A stretch of DNA of 64,000 nucleotides from Cherax quadricarinatus (GCF_038502225.1 NC_091383.1:1475001-1539000); one strand, 5' to 3'. Counted from the stretch's first letter, positions 43,447 through 55,586 are shown. The notes: generated by a model not told the origin, from the letters alone. Made by a program: numbers and translations.

Positions 43447-44607
43447 GTTCGTTCGGCACTGCAGCTGCTCCAGTCAATTAGCCACAACATTGGTGGTATT
43501 GATAATGATGGTGACGAGGCAGGAAGTTGCTACACTGTCGCAAGCAATGAAGGCGGTCGCATCGGAGGGGGTAATGGGGGAGGCAGCGGTGTGTCAAGCA
43601 ACTATATGCAAGAAAACAGACTGACACCTCTGTGTAGATCTTCGCCAAGCGTGTTCGCCACCTGTCGGGAGACAAGACCTTCTTCGTCCTTACCACGTCA
43701 CCGTTGTCGCAATGTCTCGACCCAGACAGACCTGCCCATAGACGTTCCTGTTGCAGTTCTTGAAGCATTTGTTTTAGCTCATCGTTCCAGAGTTCTTCAA
43801 CTTCTGGGTATTCAAGAAGTTATCACTTCCTCCCCTGATAACCCCTCAAACAATGCTCAACTCATCCCACCAGCTTCATCACAAACCAGCGAAGTTAATA
43901 CATGCGAAGTCAATACCTGTATAATGATTCCTGAAAGCAACAGCTGCTCAGGGAGCATGAATTCAACACCTGAACAATATGAATCTTGCTCCAGGACTCA
44001 AGCACCATTAGAACTCGACTCGGTACAAACTCACAACCCCTCCATTACAATAGAAGCTGCTCCAGACCTAGGAGACAACAGAAATAACAATAACAACAAA
44101 ACCTTTGGCCCATCCATAGAAACATATCAATTAACAAACCTACAAAATTGGAATCCAGTCTCACAGTTAAGCAGAGCGGTCATGTCAACCTCGCGAAGTA
44201 CCGGCAGTTTGAAAGATATTCTTTCCATTAATTTCAAAAATCAACCTCAACATCTTAGCCAGCATGACAATAACTCTCCATATTCTGTGCAATGTGAGAT
44301 ACAAGAAACAAACCCAACTAAAACATTTGTACATTATAGTTGTTCCTCCGATTGTCCTCCGACAGATCTAATATGCTTCTCAGAGGTTAACCACAAGATG
44401 ACAAGAAGTACCTCCATGCCTGTAGCTTCGTTTAAGTACTTGCCCAATCTCTTAAATACTTCTATAAGGCCGCATGTACATTTACCTGACCCCAACAGAG
44501 ATGCGGAATTCGATTCATCTGAACCATCTGAATCTCTCAACCTACCCAGTACAACCAAAGAACTGCAAAACACCATAAAAAAATCCACAATAGTTACAGA
44601 CTTTTAG
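43447..44607 (+). CDS. Elk: Elk K+ channel, last coding exon (C-terminal tail)
   Basis: Acceptor ACATTGACAG ends at 43446, phase 0; stop TAG at 44605-44607. 386 residues. It starts VRSALQLLQSISHNIGGIDN, continuing the coiled coil of exon 9, then a Gly-rich stretch (GGRIGGGNGGGSG), then VSTQTDLPIDVPVAVLEAFV and LAHRSRVLQLLGIQEVI, which looks like a folded helical segment. The rest is Ser/Thr/Asn/Pro-rich and probably disordered, with an Asn run (NNNNNK). The last residues are S-T-I-V-T-D-F, with Thr at -2 and a hydrophobic C-terminus, compatible with a class I PDZ ligand. The tail is poorly conserved in the family, so identification rests on phase and continuity. Confidence 0.88.
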   Translation, partial: VRSALQLLQSISHNIGGIDNDGDEAGSCYTVASNEGGRIGGGNGGGSGVSSNYMQENRLTPLCRSSPSVFATCRETRPSSSLPRHRCRNVSTQTDLPIDVPVAVLEAFVLAHRSRVLQLLGIQEVITSSPDNPSNNAQLIPPASSQTSEVNTCEVNTCIMIPESNSCSGSMNSTPEQYESCSRTQAPLELDSVQTHNPSITIEAAPDLGDNRNNNNNKTFGPSIETYQLTNLQNWNPVSQLSRAVMSTSRSTGSLKDILSINFKNQPQHLSQHDNNSPYSVQCEIQETNPTKTFVHYSCSSDCPPTDLICFSEVNHKMTRSTSMPVASFKYLPNLLNTSIRPHVHLPDPNRDAEFDSSEPSESLNLPSTTKELQNTIKKSTIVTDF

Positions 44608-44903
44608 CTGCGATTTTATGAGGTATTTATTAGTTACATCTTCTGTACAAATTAAAATTGTAAATCTCAAATAATCCATAGACTATTATTCCTTTGGACA
44701 TACCAAGGGAAACGTACAGTTGGCTTTCTTGTAAAGTTCTATATTGTGCAATTTTTCATAAATACAATTGAAAAGGTGCATAGAAAACTGAAAAGTGCGA
44801 TTAAATTTTCGATGTACTTTTTTTGTATTTACAAAAATTTCATTATATAGAAGAGCATTATTAGAAAGCTGACTCTTTAAATCTTATGGCTGCTTCAAGA
44901 ATA
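44608..44903 (+). other. Putative 3' UTR of the channel gene
   Basis: AT-rich sequence after the stop codon. Candidate variant poly-A signals are ATTAAA at 44651 and at about 44800; no canonical AATAAA lies before the transposon at 44904. From about 44745 it resembles a dispersed repeat also seen at 43263-43345 and 55551-56205, so the transcript end may be repeat-derived. The true end is unknown. Confidence 0.4.
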
Positions 44904-45888
44904 CAGTGGACCCCCGCATAGCGAACTTAATCCGTGCAAGAGGGCTGGTCGTTATGCGAAATGTTCGCTATGCGAATTAATTTTCCCCATAAGAAATAAT
45001 GGAAATAAAATTAATCCGTGCAAGACACCCAAAAGTATGAAAAAAAAATTTTTTTACCACAAAAAAATGTTAATTTTAGTACACACAAACTGAAAAAGGC
45101 ATGCACAATTACATGACACTTACTTTTATTGAAGATCTGGTGATGATTGATGGGATGGGAGGAGGGGAGAGAGAGTGTTAGTGTTTAGAAGGGGAATCCC
45201 CTTCCATTAGGACTTGAGGTAGCAAGTCCTTTTCCGGGGTTACTTCCCTTCTTCTTTTAATGCCACTAGGACCAGCTTCAGAGTCACTGGACCTCTGTCG
45301 CACAACAAATCTGTCCATAGAGCTCTGTACCTCCCGTTCCTTTACGATTTGTCTAAAATGGGCCATAACATTGTCATTGAAATAGTCACCAGCACGGCTT
45401 GCAACAGCTGTGTCAGGGTGATTTTCATCCATAAAGGTTTGCAGTTCAACCCACTGTGCACACATTTCCTTAATTTTTGAAGTAGGCACAATGGATTCCA
45501 CAACTGGCATAGGCTTCTCAGGGTTAGCCCCAAACCCTTCAAAATCTTTCTTAATTTCCATACTAATTCTCACCCTTTTTACCACAGGGTTGGCACTAGA
45601 AGCTTTCTTGGGGCCCATGGTCACTTATTTTCCAGAAACAGCACCGAAAACACTGTAATAATACGAAATATTCCGAGTGTATGCTTGAATGTTACCGCGG
45701 AGGCTGGCTGGTAAACAATGGGACGGGCGGCACATGTGAGGCTGGCTGAGGCCGCACATTGGACGCGTCTCGGACGAAGGTCGCTGAGCGGGTTTTTGTC
45801 TACTATGCGGGGCAAAATTTTAGCGAACAAAGCGTTCGCTATGCGGATTGTTCGCTATGCAAGGCGTTCGCTATGCGGGGGTCCACTG
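44904..45888 (-). mobile_element. Tigger/pogo-type internal-deletion derivative (copy 2)
   Basis: 985 bp between CAGTGGACCCCCGCATAGCG and CGCTATGCGGGGGTCCACTG, flanked by TA. Subterminal repeats are GTTCGCTATGCG rather than TCGAATGTCG, so its ends belong to a different subfamily from copy 1 although the interior ORF is homologous. Confidence 0.88.
45178..45618 (-). CDS. Short ORF of Tigger derivative (homologue of 40009-40449)
   Basis: 146 residues from MGPKKASSANPVVKRVRISM; an upstream Met two codons earlier (45624) is possible, but the Met at 45618 is shared with the other copy. The C-terminal part NDNVMAHFRQIVKEREVQSS with MDRFVV is a closer match to the Tigger tail than the other copy. 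It lacks the DNA-binding and catalytic regions. Intact despite being apparently non-functional as a transposase. Confidence 0.65.
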   Translation of the reverse strand: MGPKKASSANPVVKRVRISMEIKKDFEGFGANPEKPMPVVESIVPTSKIKEMCAQWVELQTFMDENHPDTAVASRAGDYFNDNVMAHFRQIVKEREVQSSMDRFVVRQRSSDSEAGPSGIKRRREVTPEKDLLPQVLMEGDSPSKH

Positions 45889-45959
45889 TACTTGTAACCA
45901 GTTTTATACATGAAATTGGTTCATGACTGGTTCTTTACCTGGTGACTTGTTTGGAGGGT

Positions 45960-46440
45960 ATTTCTACCCTTGTAGTCTGGCCTGAGGTCACCTTTTATAA
46001 ACCATTTAATCTAAATTCTTGCTACCTGCATCTAATGTGAAAATGTCACTGCTAATGAGCTTCAGGGGACATTTATTGATGTTGATGAAGAGCTCATGAT
46101 CCAAGGAATTGGGATCACCCTTTATTTCTTAGCATCAAAGCCAATTACCTCACATTTCCCAGGCATTGTATGACCCCTATGGGTCTATCCCTACCCCTTA
46201 CATCTAACTCCCATTCTGCATGACCCTTACTGGTTTAGTGCTTCCCTATGAATATAAAAATCCAGAACACGTTCTTGATAATTAACATTCACGAGGGAGC
46301 ACTAAACCCATAGGAGACATACAAGGGGTGGAAATTGGGTTTGATCTACTGAAGGGTAGTTGCAATTCCTCAAGACAAGTTGTTCAGTAACATCAAGGTA
46401 CCTCCTTGAAGGGTCAGTGAGGCGTATCTTAATGTTTTGT
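45960..46440. repeat. Dispersed repeats, GGGTCATACA family
   Basis: Two members in opposite orientation: about 46080-46230 (CCAAGGAATTGGGATCACCC ... CATTGTATGACCCCTATGGG) and about 46290-46410 (GAGCACTAAACCCATAGGAG ... CAATTCCTCAAGACAAG). No gene is seen. Confidence 0.65.
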
Positions 46441-46478
46441 TGTACTAGCGGTAATACCTTGATATGCGTTACCAACAA

Positions 46479-46714
46479 CAAGTACTCCTTGACTTACGAT
46501 GGTTTGACTTAAGATATTTCAACTTTAAGATGGTGCGGCAGCAATTATTTTGGAGATAAAACTTAAGATAATTACCCAGCATGAAGGCAGCACATATTTA
46601 GTTAAAGTAATTATTTGTTTATTTACTTATTCAGTGAAATTTTCACTTTTTGATATTTTCGACTTACGGTAGATTCGTCAGAACGTAACCCTATCACAAG
46701 TCAAGGAGCACCTA
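46479..46714. mobile_element. MITE, copy 2 of the 38483 family
   Basis: Left CAAGTACTCCTTGACTTACG and right CAAGTCAAGGAGCACCT form inverted repeats; the interior AACTTAAGATAATTACCCAG matches 38483-38820. Positions 46715-47220 hold only AT-rich sequence. Confidence 0.8.
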
Positions 46715-47224
46715 TACGGCGATGATCATCAGTGTCCGCTAAATCACATTAAAAATGAAAAAAATAACTTTAAATTGTATTAATACTGAACTGTACACAC
46801 AAATTACAGTTAACTTTGTTAAAAACCTCTCCATATTGCATAGGTTTTTATAAACCTGATTGGAAAATACATCCAAAACAAAATAGCTTGTGGGAAGACT
46901 TTTACAGTATGTGATAGTCAAAACTGGATGTAATTTCTCCATCACACAAAATATGATACAATACAGAGGGGTTTTATAAGAGTATTGACTGTACTATAGC
47001 AAACACTTAATATAAAGTGCTTAAATGTACAATTTAATCAGAGGATTTTGTCATTTACTTCAAAAGTCTGTTATATCCAGGTATTACTGTATGTACCTTG
47101 CCTCAATGCCATGATCAAAATATCTCTAATATACCGGACACGAGAAACGCTGCGTGTGGTGTGTAATGAGTACTATGGGCAAAACGGGTTTCATCACGTA
47201 CATGTATTCATTACATTCACGAAA

Positions 47225-47311
47225 GAAGGAAGTGCTAAACCCATTGGGGTCGTTCATCGCCTGGGGAAATGAAAGGCATTTAGGCTCAAATTGGAGTGTA
47301 GGTTCGGTTCC
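47225..47311 (+). repeat. Dispersed repeat 5' flank of the 20-bp satellite
   Basis: AGTGCTAAACCCATTGGGGT, CATCGCCTGGGGAAATGAAA, GGCATTTAGGCTC and GGTTCGGTTCCTCAGATCAA are the start of the GGGTCATACA family. The next bases of the family (AGCCCATCACCAGCATCAA) are where the tandem array begins. Confidence 0.75.
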
Positions 47312-50300
47312 TCAGATCAACAGCCCATCACCAGTATCAACAGTCCATCACCAGTATCAACAGTCCATCACTAGCATCAACAGCCCATCACCAGTATCAA
47401 CAGTCCATCACCAGTATCAACAGTCCATCACCAGTATCAACAGTCCATCACCAGTATCAACAGTCCATCACCAGTATCAACAGTCCATCACCAGTATCAA
47501 CAGCCCATCACCAGTATCAACAGCCCATCACCAGTATCAACAGTCCATCACCAGTATCAACAGCCCATCACCAGTATCAACAGCCCTTCACCAGTATCAA
47601 CAGTCCATCACCAGTATCAACAGCCCATCACCAGTATCAACAGTCCATCACCAGTATCAACAGCCCATCACCAGCATCAACAGCCCATCACCAGTATCAA
47701 CAGTCCATCACCAGTATCAACAGCCCATCACCAGTATCAACAGCCCATCACCAGTATCAACAGCCCATCACCAGTATCAACAGCCCATCACCAGTATCAA
47801 CAGCCCATCACCAGTATCAACAGCCCATCACCAGCATCAACAGCCCATCACCAGTATCAACAGTCCATCACCAGTATCAACAGCCCATCACCAGTATCAA
47901 CAGCCCTTTACCAGTATCAACAGCCCATCACCAGTATCAACAGCCCTTCACCAGTATCAACAGCCCATCACCAGTATCAACAGCCCATCACCAGTATCAA
48001 CAGCCCATCACCAGTATCAACAGCCCATCACCAGTATCAACAGCCCATCACCAGCATCAACAGCCCATCACCAGCATCAACAGCCCATCACCAGTATCAA
48101 CAGTCCATCACCAGTATCAACAGCCCATCACCAGTATCAACAGCCCATCACTAGTATCAACAGCCCTTCACCAGTATCAACAGTCCATCACCAGTATCAA
48201 CAGCCCATCACCAGTATCAACAGTCCATCACCAGTATCAACAGCCCATCACCAGCATCAACAGCCCATCACCAGCATCAACAGTCCATCACCAGTATCAA
48301 CAGCCCATCACCAGTATCAACAGCCCATCACCAGTATCAACAGCCCATCACCAGTATCAACAGCCCATCACCAGTATCAACAGCCCATCACCAGCATCAA
48401 CAGCCCATCACCAGTATCAACAGTCCATCACCAGTATCAACAGCCCATCACCAGTATCAACAGCCCATCACCAGTATCAACAGCCCATCACCAGTATCAA
48501 CAGCCCATCACCAGTATCAACAGCCCATCACCAGTATCAACAGTCCATCACCAGTATCAACAGCCCATCACCAGTATCAACAGCCCATCACCAGTATCAA
48601 CAGCCCATCACCAGTATCAACAGCCCATCACCAGTATCAACAGCCCATCACCAGTATCAACAGCCCATCACCAGTATCAACAGCCCATCACCAGTATCAA
48701 CAGCCCTTCACCAGTATCAACAGCCCATCACCAGTATCAACAGCCCATCACCAGTATCAACAGCCCATCACCAGTATCAACAGCCCATCACCAGTATCAA
48801 CAGCCCATCACCAGTATCAACAGCCCATCACCAGTATCAACAGCCCATCACCAGTATCAACAGCCCATCACTAGCATCAACAGCCCATCACCAGTATCAA
48901 CAGCCCATCACCAGTATCAACAGCCCATCACCAGTATCAACAGCCCATCACTAGCATCAAAAGTCCATCACCAGTATCAACAGCCCATCACCAGTATCAA
49001 CAGCCCATCACCAGTATCAACAGCCCCTCACCAGTATCAACAGCCCATCACCAGTATCAACAGCCCATCACCAGTATCAACAGCCCATCACCAGTATCAA
49101 CAGCCCATCACCAGTATCAACAGCCCATCACCAGTATCAACAGCCCATCACTAGCATCAACAGCCCATCACCAGTATGAACAGCCCATCACCAGTATCAA
49201 CAGCCCATCACCAGTATCAACAGCCCATCACTAGCATCAACAGCCCATCACCAGTATCAACAGCCCATCACCAGTATCAACAGCCCATCACCAGTATCAA
49301 CAGCCCATCACCAGTATCAACAGCCCATCACCAGTATCAACAGCCCATCACCAGTATCAACAGCCCATCACCAGTATCAACAGCCCATCACCAGTATCAA
49401 CAGCCCATCACTAGCATCAACAGCCCATCACCAGTATCAACAGCCCATCACCAGTATCAACAGCCCATCACCAGTATCAACAGCCCATCACTAGCACCAA
49501 CAGCCCATCACCAGTATCAACAGCCCATCACCAGTATCAACAGCCCATCACCAGTATCAACAGCCCATCACCAGTATCAACAGCCCATCACCAGTATCAA
49601 CAGCCCATCACCAGTATCAACAGACCATCACCAGTATCAACAGCCCATCACCAGTATCAACAGCCCATCACCAGTATCAACAGCCCATCACCAGTATCAA
49701 CAGCCCATCACCAGTATCAACAGCCCATCACCAGTATCAACAGCCCATCACCAGTATCAACAGCATATCACCAGTATCAACAGCCCATCACCAGTATCAA
49801 CAGCCCATCACCAGTATCAACAGCCCATCACCAGCATCAACAGCCCATCACCAGTATCAACAGCCCATCACCAGTATCAACAGCCCATCACCAGTATCAA
49901 CTTCCCATCACCAGTATCAACAGCCCATCACCAGTATCAACAGCCCATCACCAGTATCAACAGCCCATCACCAGTATCAACAGCCCATCACCAGTATCAA
50001 CAGCCCATCACCAGTATCAACAGCCCATCACCAGTATCAACAGCCCATCACCAGTATCAACAGCCCATCACCAGTACCAACAGCCCATCACCAGTATCAA
50101 CAGCCCATCACCAGTATCAACAGCCCATCACCAGTATCAACAGCCCATCACCAGCATCAACAGCCCATCACCAGTATCAACAGCCCATCACCAGTATCAA
50201 CAGCCCATCACCAGTATCAACAGCCCATCACCAGTATCAACAGCCCATCACCAGTATCAACAGCCCATCACCAGTATCAACAGCCCTTCACTAGCATCAA

Positions 50301-53010
50301 CAGCCCATCACCAGTATCAACAGCCCATCACCAGTATCAACAGCCCATCACCAGTATCAACAGCCCATCACCAGTATCAACAGCCCATCACCAGTATCAA
50401 CAGCCCTTCAATAGCATCAACAGCCCATCACCAGTATCAACAGCCCATCACCAGTATCAACAGCCCATCACCAGTATCAACAGCCCATCACCAGTATCAA
50501 CAGCCCATCACCAGTATCAACAGCCCATCACCAGTATCAACAGCCCATCACCAGTATCAACAGCCCATCACCAGTATCAACAGCCCATCACCAGCATCAA
50601 CAGCCCATCACCAGTATCAACAGCCCATCACCAGTATCAACAGCCCATCACCAGTATCAACAGCCCATCACCAGTATCAACAGCCCATCACCAGTATCAA
50701 CAGCCCATCACCAGTATCAACAGCCCTTCACTAGCATCAACAGCCCATCACCAGTATCAACAGCCCATCACCAGTATCAACAGCCCATCACCAGTATCAA
50801 CAGCCCATCACCAGTATCAACAGCCCATCACCAGTATCAACAGCCCTTCAATAGCATCAACAGCCCATCACCAGTATCAACAGCCCATCACCAGTATCAA
50901 CAGCCCATCACCAGTATCAACAGCCCATCACCAGTATCAACAGCCCATCACCAGTATCAACAGCCCATCACCAGTATCAACAGCCCTTCACTAGCATCAA
51001 CAGCCCATCACCAGTATCAACAGCCCATCACCAGTATCAACAGCCCATCACCAGTATCAACAGCCCATCACCAGTATCAACAGCCCATCACCAGTATCAA
51101 CAGCCCATCACCAGTATCAACAGCCCATCACCAGTATCAACAGCCCATCACCAGTATCAACAGCCCTTCACTAGCATCAACAGCCCATCACCAGTATCAA
51201 CAGCCCATCACCAGTATCAACAGCCCATCACCAGTATCAACAGCCCATCACCAGTATCAACAGCCCATCACCAGTATCAACAGCCCATCACCAGTATCAA
51301 CAGCCCTTCACTAGCATCAACAGCCCATCACCAGTATCAACAGCCCATCACCAGTATCAACAGCCCATCACCAGTATCAACAGCCCATCACCAGTATCAA
51401 CAGCCCATCACCAGTATCAACAGCCCATCACCAGTATCAACAGCCCTTCACTAGCATCAACAGCCCATCACCAGTATCAACAGCCCATCACCAGTATCAA
51501 CAGCCCTTCACTAGCATCAACAGCCCATCACCAGTATCAACAGCCCTTCACTAGCATCAACAGCCCATCACCAGTATCAACAGCCCATCACCAGTATCAA
51601 CAGCCCTTCACTAGCATCAACAGCCCATCACCAGTATCAACAGCCCATCACCAGTATCAACAGCCCATCACCAGTATCAACAGCCCATCACCAGTATCAA
51701 CAGCCCTTCACTAGCATCAACAGCCCATCACCAGTATCAACAGCCCATCACCAGTATCAACAGCCCATCACCAGTATCAACAGCCCTTCACCAGTATCAA
51801 CAGCCCATCACCAGTATCAACAGCCCTTCACCAGCATCAACAGCCCATCACCAGTATCAACAGCCCATCACCAGTATCAACAGCCCTTCACCAGCATCAA
51901 CAGCCCTTCACTAGTATCAACAGCCCTTCACTAGTATCAACAGCCCTTCACCAGTATCAACAGCCCTTCACCAGCATCAACAGCCCATCACCAGTATCAA
52001 CAGCCCTTCACTAGTATCAACAGCCCTTCACTAGTATCAACAGCCCTTCACTAGTATCAATAGCCCTTCACTAGTATCAACAGCCCTTCACTAGCATCAA
52101 CAGCCCTTCACCAGCATCAACAGCCCATCACCAGTATCAACAGCCCTTCACCAGCATCAACAGCCCTTCACTAGCATCAACAGCCCTTCACCAGCATCAA
52201 CAGCCCTTCACCAGCATCAACAGCCCTTCACCAGCATCAACAGCCCTTCACTAGCATCAACAGACCTTCACTAGCATCAACAGCCCTTCACCAGCATCAA
52301 CAACCCTTCACTAGCATCAACAGCCCTTCACTAGCATCAACAGCCCTTCACTAGCATCAACAGCCCTTCACCAGCATCAACAGCCCTTCACCAGCATCAA
52401 CAGCCCTTCACTAGCATCAACAGACCTTCACTAGCATCAACAGCCCTTCACCAGCATCAACAGCCCTTCACTAGCATCAACAGCCCTTCACTAGCATCAA
52501 CAGCCCTTCACTAGCATCAACAGCCATTTACCAGCATCAACAGCCCTTCTCTAGCATCAACAGACCTTCACTAGCATCAACAGCCCTTCACCAGCATCAA
52601 CAGCCCTTCACTAGCATCAACAGCCCTTCACCAGCATCAACAGCCCATCACCAGCATCAACAGCCCTTCACCAGCATCAACAGCCCTTCGCCAGCATCAA
52701 CAGACCTTCACTAGCATCAACAGCCCTTCACCAGCATCAACAGCCCTTCACTAGCATCAACAGCCCTTCACTAGCACCAACAGCCCTTCACTAGCATCAA
52801 CAGCTCTTCACTAGCATCAACAGCCCTTTACCAGCATCAACAGCCCTTCACCAGCATCAACAGCCCTTCACTAGCATCAACAGCCCATCACTAGCATCAA
52901 CAGCCCTTCATTAGCATCAACAGCCCTTCACTAGCATCAACAGCCCTTCACCAGCATCAACAGCCCTTCACCAGCATCAACTCTTCACCAGCATCAACAG
53001 CCCTTCTCCT
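47312..53010. repeat. 20-bp satellite, about 285 units (5.7 kb)
   Basis: Unit CAGCCCATCACCAGTATCAA, in strict 20-bp register for almost the whole length. Zoned: CAGTCCATCACCAGTATCAA is frequent at the 5' end, CAGCCCATCACCAGTATCAA dominates the middle, and CAGCCCTTCACTAGCATCAA or CACCAGCATCAA dominates from about 51900. CAGCCCTTCACTAGC at 50281 and 50721, and the rare CAGCCCTTCAATAGC at 50401 and 50841, show a duplicated 440-bp block (22 units). Long plus-strand frames through it are artefacts of the unit length. It lies downstream of the channel gene. Confidence 0.97.
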
Positions 53011-53269
53011 GGAGTAGCCATGGACTGGTGCAGGGCTTCCAGTTCAGCCCCCAGTACTCCTTACACCACGTGGTAAAATTCTCGCTCTATAACACTGCAC
53101 ACTTTTACCGTAACTCCTTTAATTACACACCCCATAAGTAGAAACTATCGAACCCCATTCTGAACATCATTCATCAAACATAAACATCGCAGTGCCACGG
53201 CTGGAATAAGTCATAAATGCACAGCTTTGGAGAGAAAAATTTAGAATTTTTTTTAGAAGCGGGCATTGA
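53011..53269. other. Flank of the 20-bp satellite
   Basis: Mostly unique AT-rich sequence. GCATTGACTAAAAGAGC leads into the next repeat. No gene is seen. Confidence 0.4.
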
Positions 53270-53279
53270 CTAAAAGAGC

Positions 53280-53395
53280 GGATGCCTGGAGTTTACCTGG
53301 AGAGAGTTCCGGGGGTCAACGCCCCCGCGGCCCGGTCTGTGACCAGGCCTCCTGGTGGATCAGTACCAACCTCTGCATAACATCTGTTTTGAGGG
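53280..53395 (+). repeat. GC-rich dispersed repeat
   Basis: GATGCCTGGAGTTTACCTGG, GGGGGTCAACGCCCCCGCGG, CCCGGTCTGTGACCAGGCCT and CCTGGTGGATCAG. It is markedly GC-rich against its AT-rich surroundings and contains two short hairpins (GGGGGTCAACGCCCCC and GGTCTGTGACC). I associate it with a common repeat in decapod genomes, from memory. Confidence 0.6.
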
Positions 53396-53582
53396 AAACA
53401 GCCATAGTGATAGCTTGTCTATTCCTTTTTTTTCTTTCCAGAAAGTCTGCTCATCCTTAGTTGGCTCAGAAACACATAAATTATAATTTTAAATCAAACT
53501 TGCCCTCTAAACTGCATTTTAAGAGGAAAATTTAGCCAGTGCTGGGATGCCGGATCCTTGTTTACCACTCCCCCTCCCCCAT

Positions 53583-53775
53583 CAGGAAAGTTCCAGCAGA
53601 CACCCTTGTGCCCCACTGGAAAAGTTCCAGCAGACACCCTTGCCCCCACTGGAAAAGTTCCAGCAGACATCCTTGTCCCACCACTGGAAAATCCAGCAGA
53701 CATCCTTGTCCCACCACTGGAAAAGTTCCAGCAGACATCCTTGTCCCCCCACTGGGAAAGTTCCAGCAAACATCC
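53583..53775. repeat. About 33-bp tandem repeat, about 6 units
   Basis: Units of GAAAGTTCCAGCAGACATCC and TTGTCCCACCACTGG with length variation; one unit lacks AGTT. Confidence 0.88.
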
Positions 53776-53982
53776 TTAGTTTCAACTGTAACAGTCGTGA
53801 CCCCAGTGAGAATCTACTATGGACCAAAACGATGGCTAAAATTTCCTCTCCAAACTGTTGTTAATTATTGCATCCGTCGATCAGGCCAACATGCATCAGC
53901 AACAAATTTACCAGATTATAGAGTAATATTAGTTAATATAATTCCTATAATTTTCATTGTTTCTGGAATCATGGTTAACTAA
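53776..53982 (+). other. Unidentified short open stretch with a hydrophobic segment
   Basis: After the tandem repeat, the plus-strand frame ending at the TAA at 53980-53982 reads SGQHASATNLPDYRVILVNI followed by IPIIFIVSGIMVN. The composition is AT-rich and includes a possible membrane helix. I do not recognise it. It could be a decayed exon or a mitochondrial or transposon fragment. No splice or start support. Confidence 0.25.
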
Positions 53983-53987
53983 TTATA

Positions 53988-54190
53988 CAGTGGACCCCCG
54001 CATAATGATCACCTCCGAATGCGACCAATTATGTAAGTGTATTTATGTAAGTGCGTTTGTACGTGAATGTTTGGGGGTCTGAAATGGACTAATCTACTTC
54101 ACAATATTCCTTATGGGAACAAATTCGGTCACTACTGGCACCTGAACATACTTCTGGAGTGAAAAAATATCGTTAACCGGGGGTCCACTG
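53988..54190. mobile_element. 203-bp MITE (copy 3)
   Basis: CAGTGGACCCCCGCATAATG to CGGGGGTCCACTG, flanked by TA. Opposite orientation to copies 1 and 2. Confidence 0.93.
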
Positions 54191-54868
54191 TACTTTCTAA
54201 GCTGGTTCAAAATTCTAAAACTGTAAATCAAAGGATAAATTTTGGACCTAAAGCATTCAAAATGGGTCAGTGTAACCAGAACAGTATAATGTATATAGTC
54301 TAATATTGTAAAAATTTATATACATATATATATTTTAAAATGCAAACACAACTCAAGCCAATGTTACTGTGCCATATTTCAACCTAAAAGTTAATATTTC
54401 CTTTATATCATCTACCTCTTTTACTGATAGGTTTAAATTTATATCACTTGTGTATATACAATTTATATTAAATATATTCCATATATATATATATATATGA
54501 GATTTCATCAGCAGCTTTTTCCTGTGTATATACAAATTTATATTAAATATATTCCATATATATGAGATTTCCGCAGCAGTTTTTTTTCCTGCTGCGAAAA
54601 CTCAAAATGTTCTTCGAAGTCCGATGTCTGCATTTTATTTTTGTGAATTGCCAGTGTGTCAATGTGGCTTCTATAAACCTCGCTACTGAACATTGCCGTG
54701 TTGTGCGATGTGTGTTAGACACGTAGGCTTGTACAGGCGACCCCCCTACAGTAGGCCTAGTGGCCCAAACTTGGCAGGTCCTTCTCAACTTCAGTGATTC
54801 TCACATACATGTATATTTGTCCAACCAATTCTCAAACCTACCCAAGGAATTAGCTTCAAACTATGGTA
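54191..54868. other. AT-rich intergenic sequence
   Basis: A block near 54460-54510 (TGTATATACAATTTATATTA then ATTCCATATATATATGAGAT) is tandemly duplicated at 54522-54572. Nothing else is recognised. Confidence 0.45.
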
Positions 54869-55195
54869 CAGTAGGATCCCCATATCCATTGGTCTGGTAT
54901 CCATGGTTTTAGTTATCTGCTGTTTACCATGGCCCAAAAATAACCATTAATTTTGGTAATGGCCTGAAAGTGCAAAAGTAGTGATGGTGGAAGATCTTCA
55001 AAACCTAAGAGAAGTCATGAAGTGCTTCCCATCAGTGAAAAAGTGATAATTCTGTACTTAATGTGTGTAATTTATCAATTAAACTTTACAACATGTATGT
55101 ATAGGACTTATATGTAGGGTTCGCTACTATCTATGGTTTCGATATTCGTGGCAGGTCCTCGGAACTTATTCCCTACAGATACAGGGGTCCTACTG
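54869..55195. mobile_element. MITE with CAGTAGGATCCCC termini
   Basis: 327 bp from CAGTAGGATCCCCATATCC to GATACAGGGGTCCTACTG, flanked by TA. The interior has no ORF. The ends resemble Tigger-type inverted repeats. Confidence 0.85.
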
Positions 55196-55586
55196 TATAT
55201 AGTAAGCTCTCTTATAAAGGTCCTCCATAATACTCTATATAGGCATAACCTTCTACTAGAGTGAGTTAGGTACCAAACCATCGCTGTAAAGCGAATATCA
55301 CATTAAAACGAATCACAGCCTTTTTCGTCACTTGCCAGTGTATATAAAAGCCTGAAAACATGTTTATACTTTCATTTTATAAGTGTGCAATAGCTTTAGG
55401 CCTAAAAAATGATGTAAAAGTAAAAATAAATAAAAAGATGCAAAAACTATCTTAAGAGGAAGGCAAGCACCAAAAATAATAAATATAATTGAAAGGCGCC
55501 GCGTTAGTGAAGCATCTTAAAGCGAGGTACACCTGTGGTAGGATTTTTTGTAAATACAATTGAGAAAGTGTATTGAAAACTGAATA

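Noticed and set aside
47154..50294. 666- and 372-residue Ser/Pro/His/Gln-rich ORFs
   Set aside because: Readings of the 20-bp satellite. No start context, splice signals or domain.
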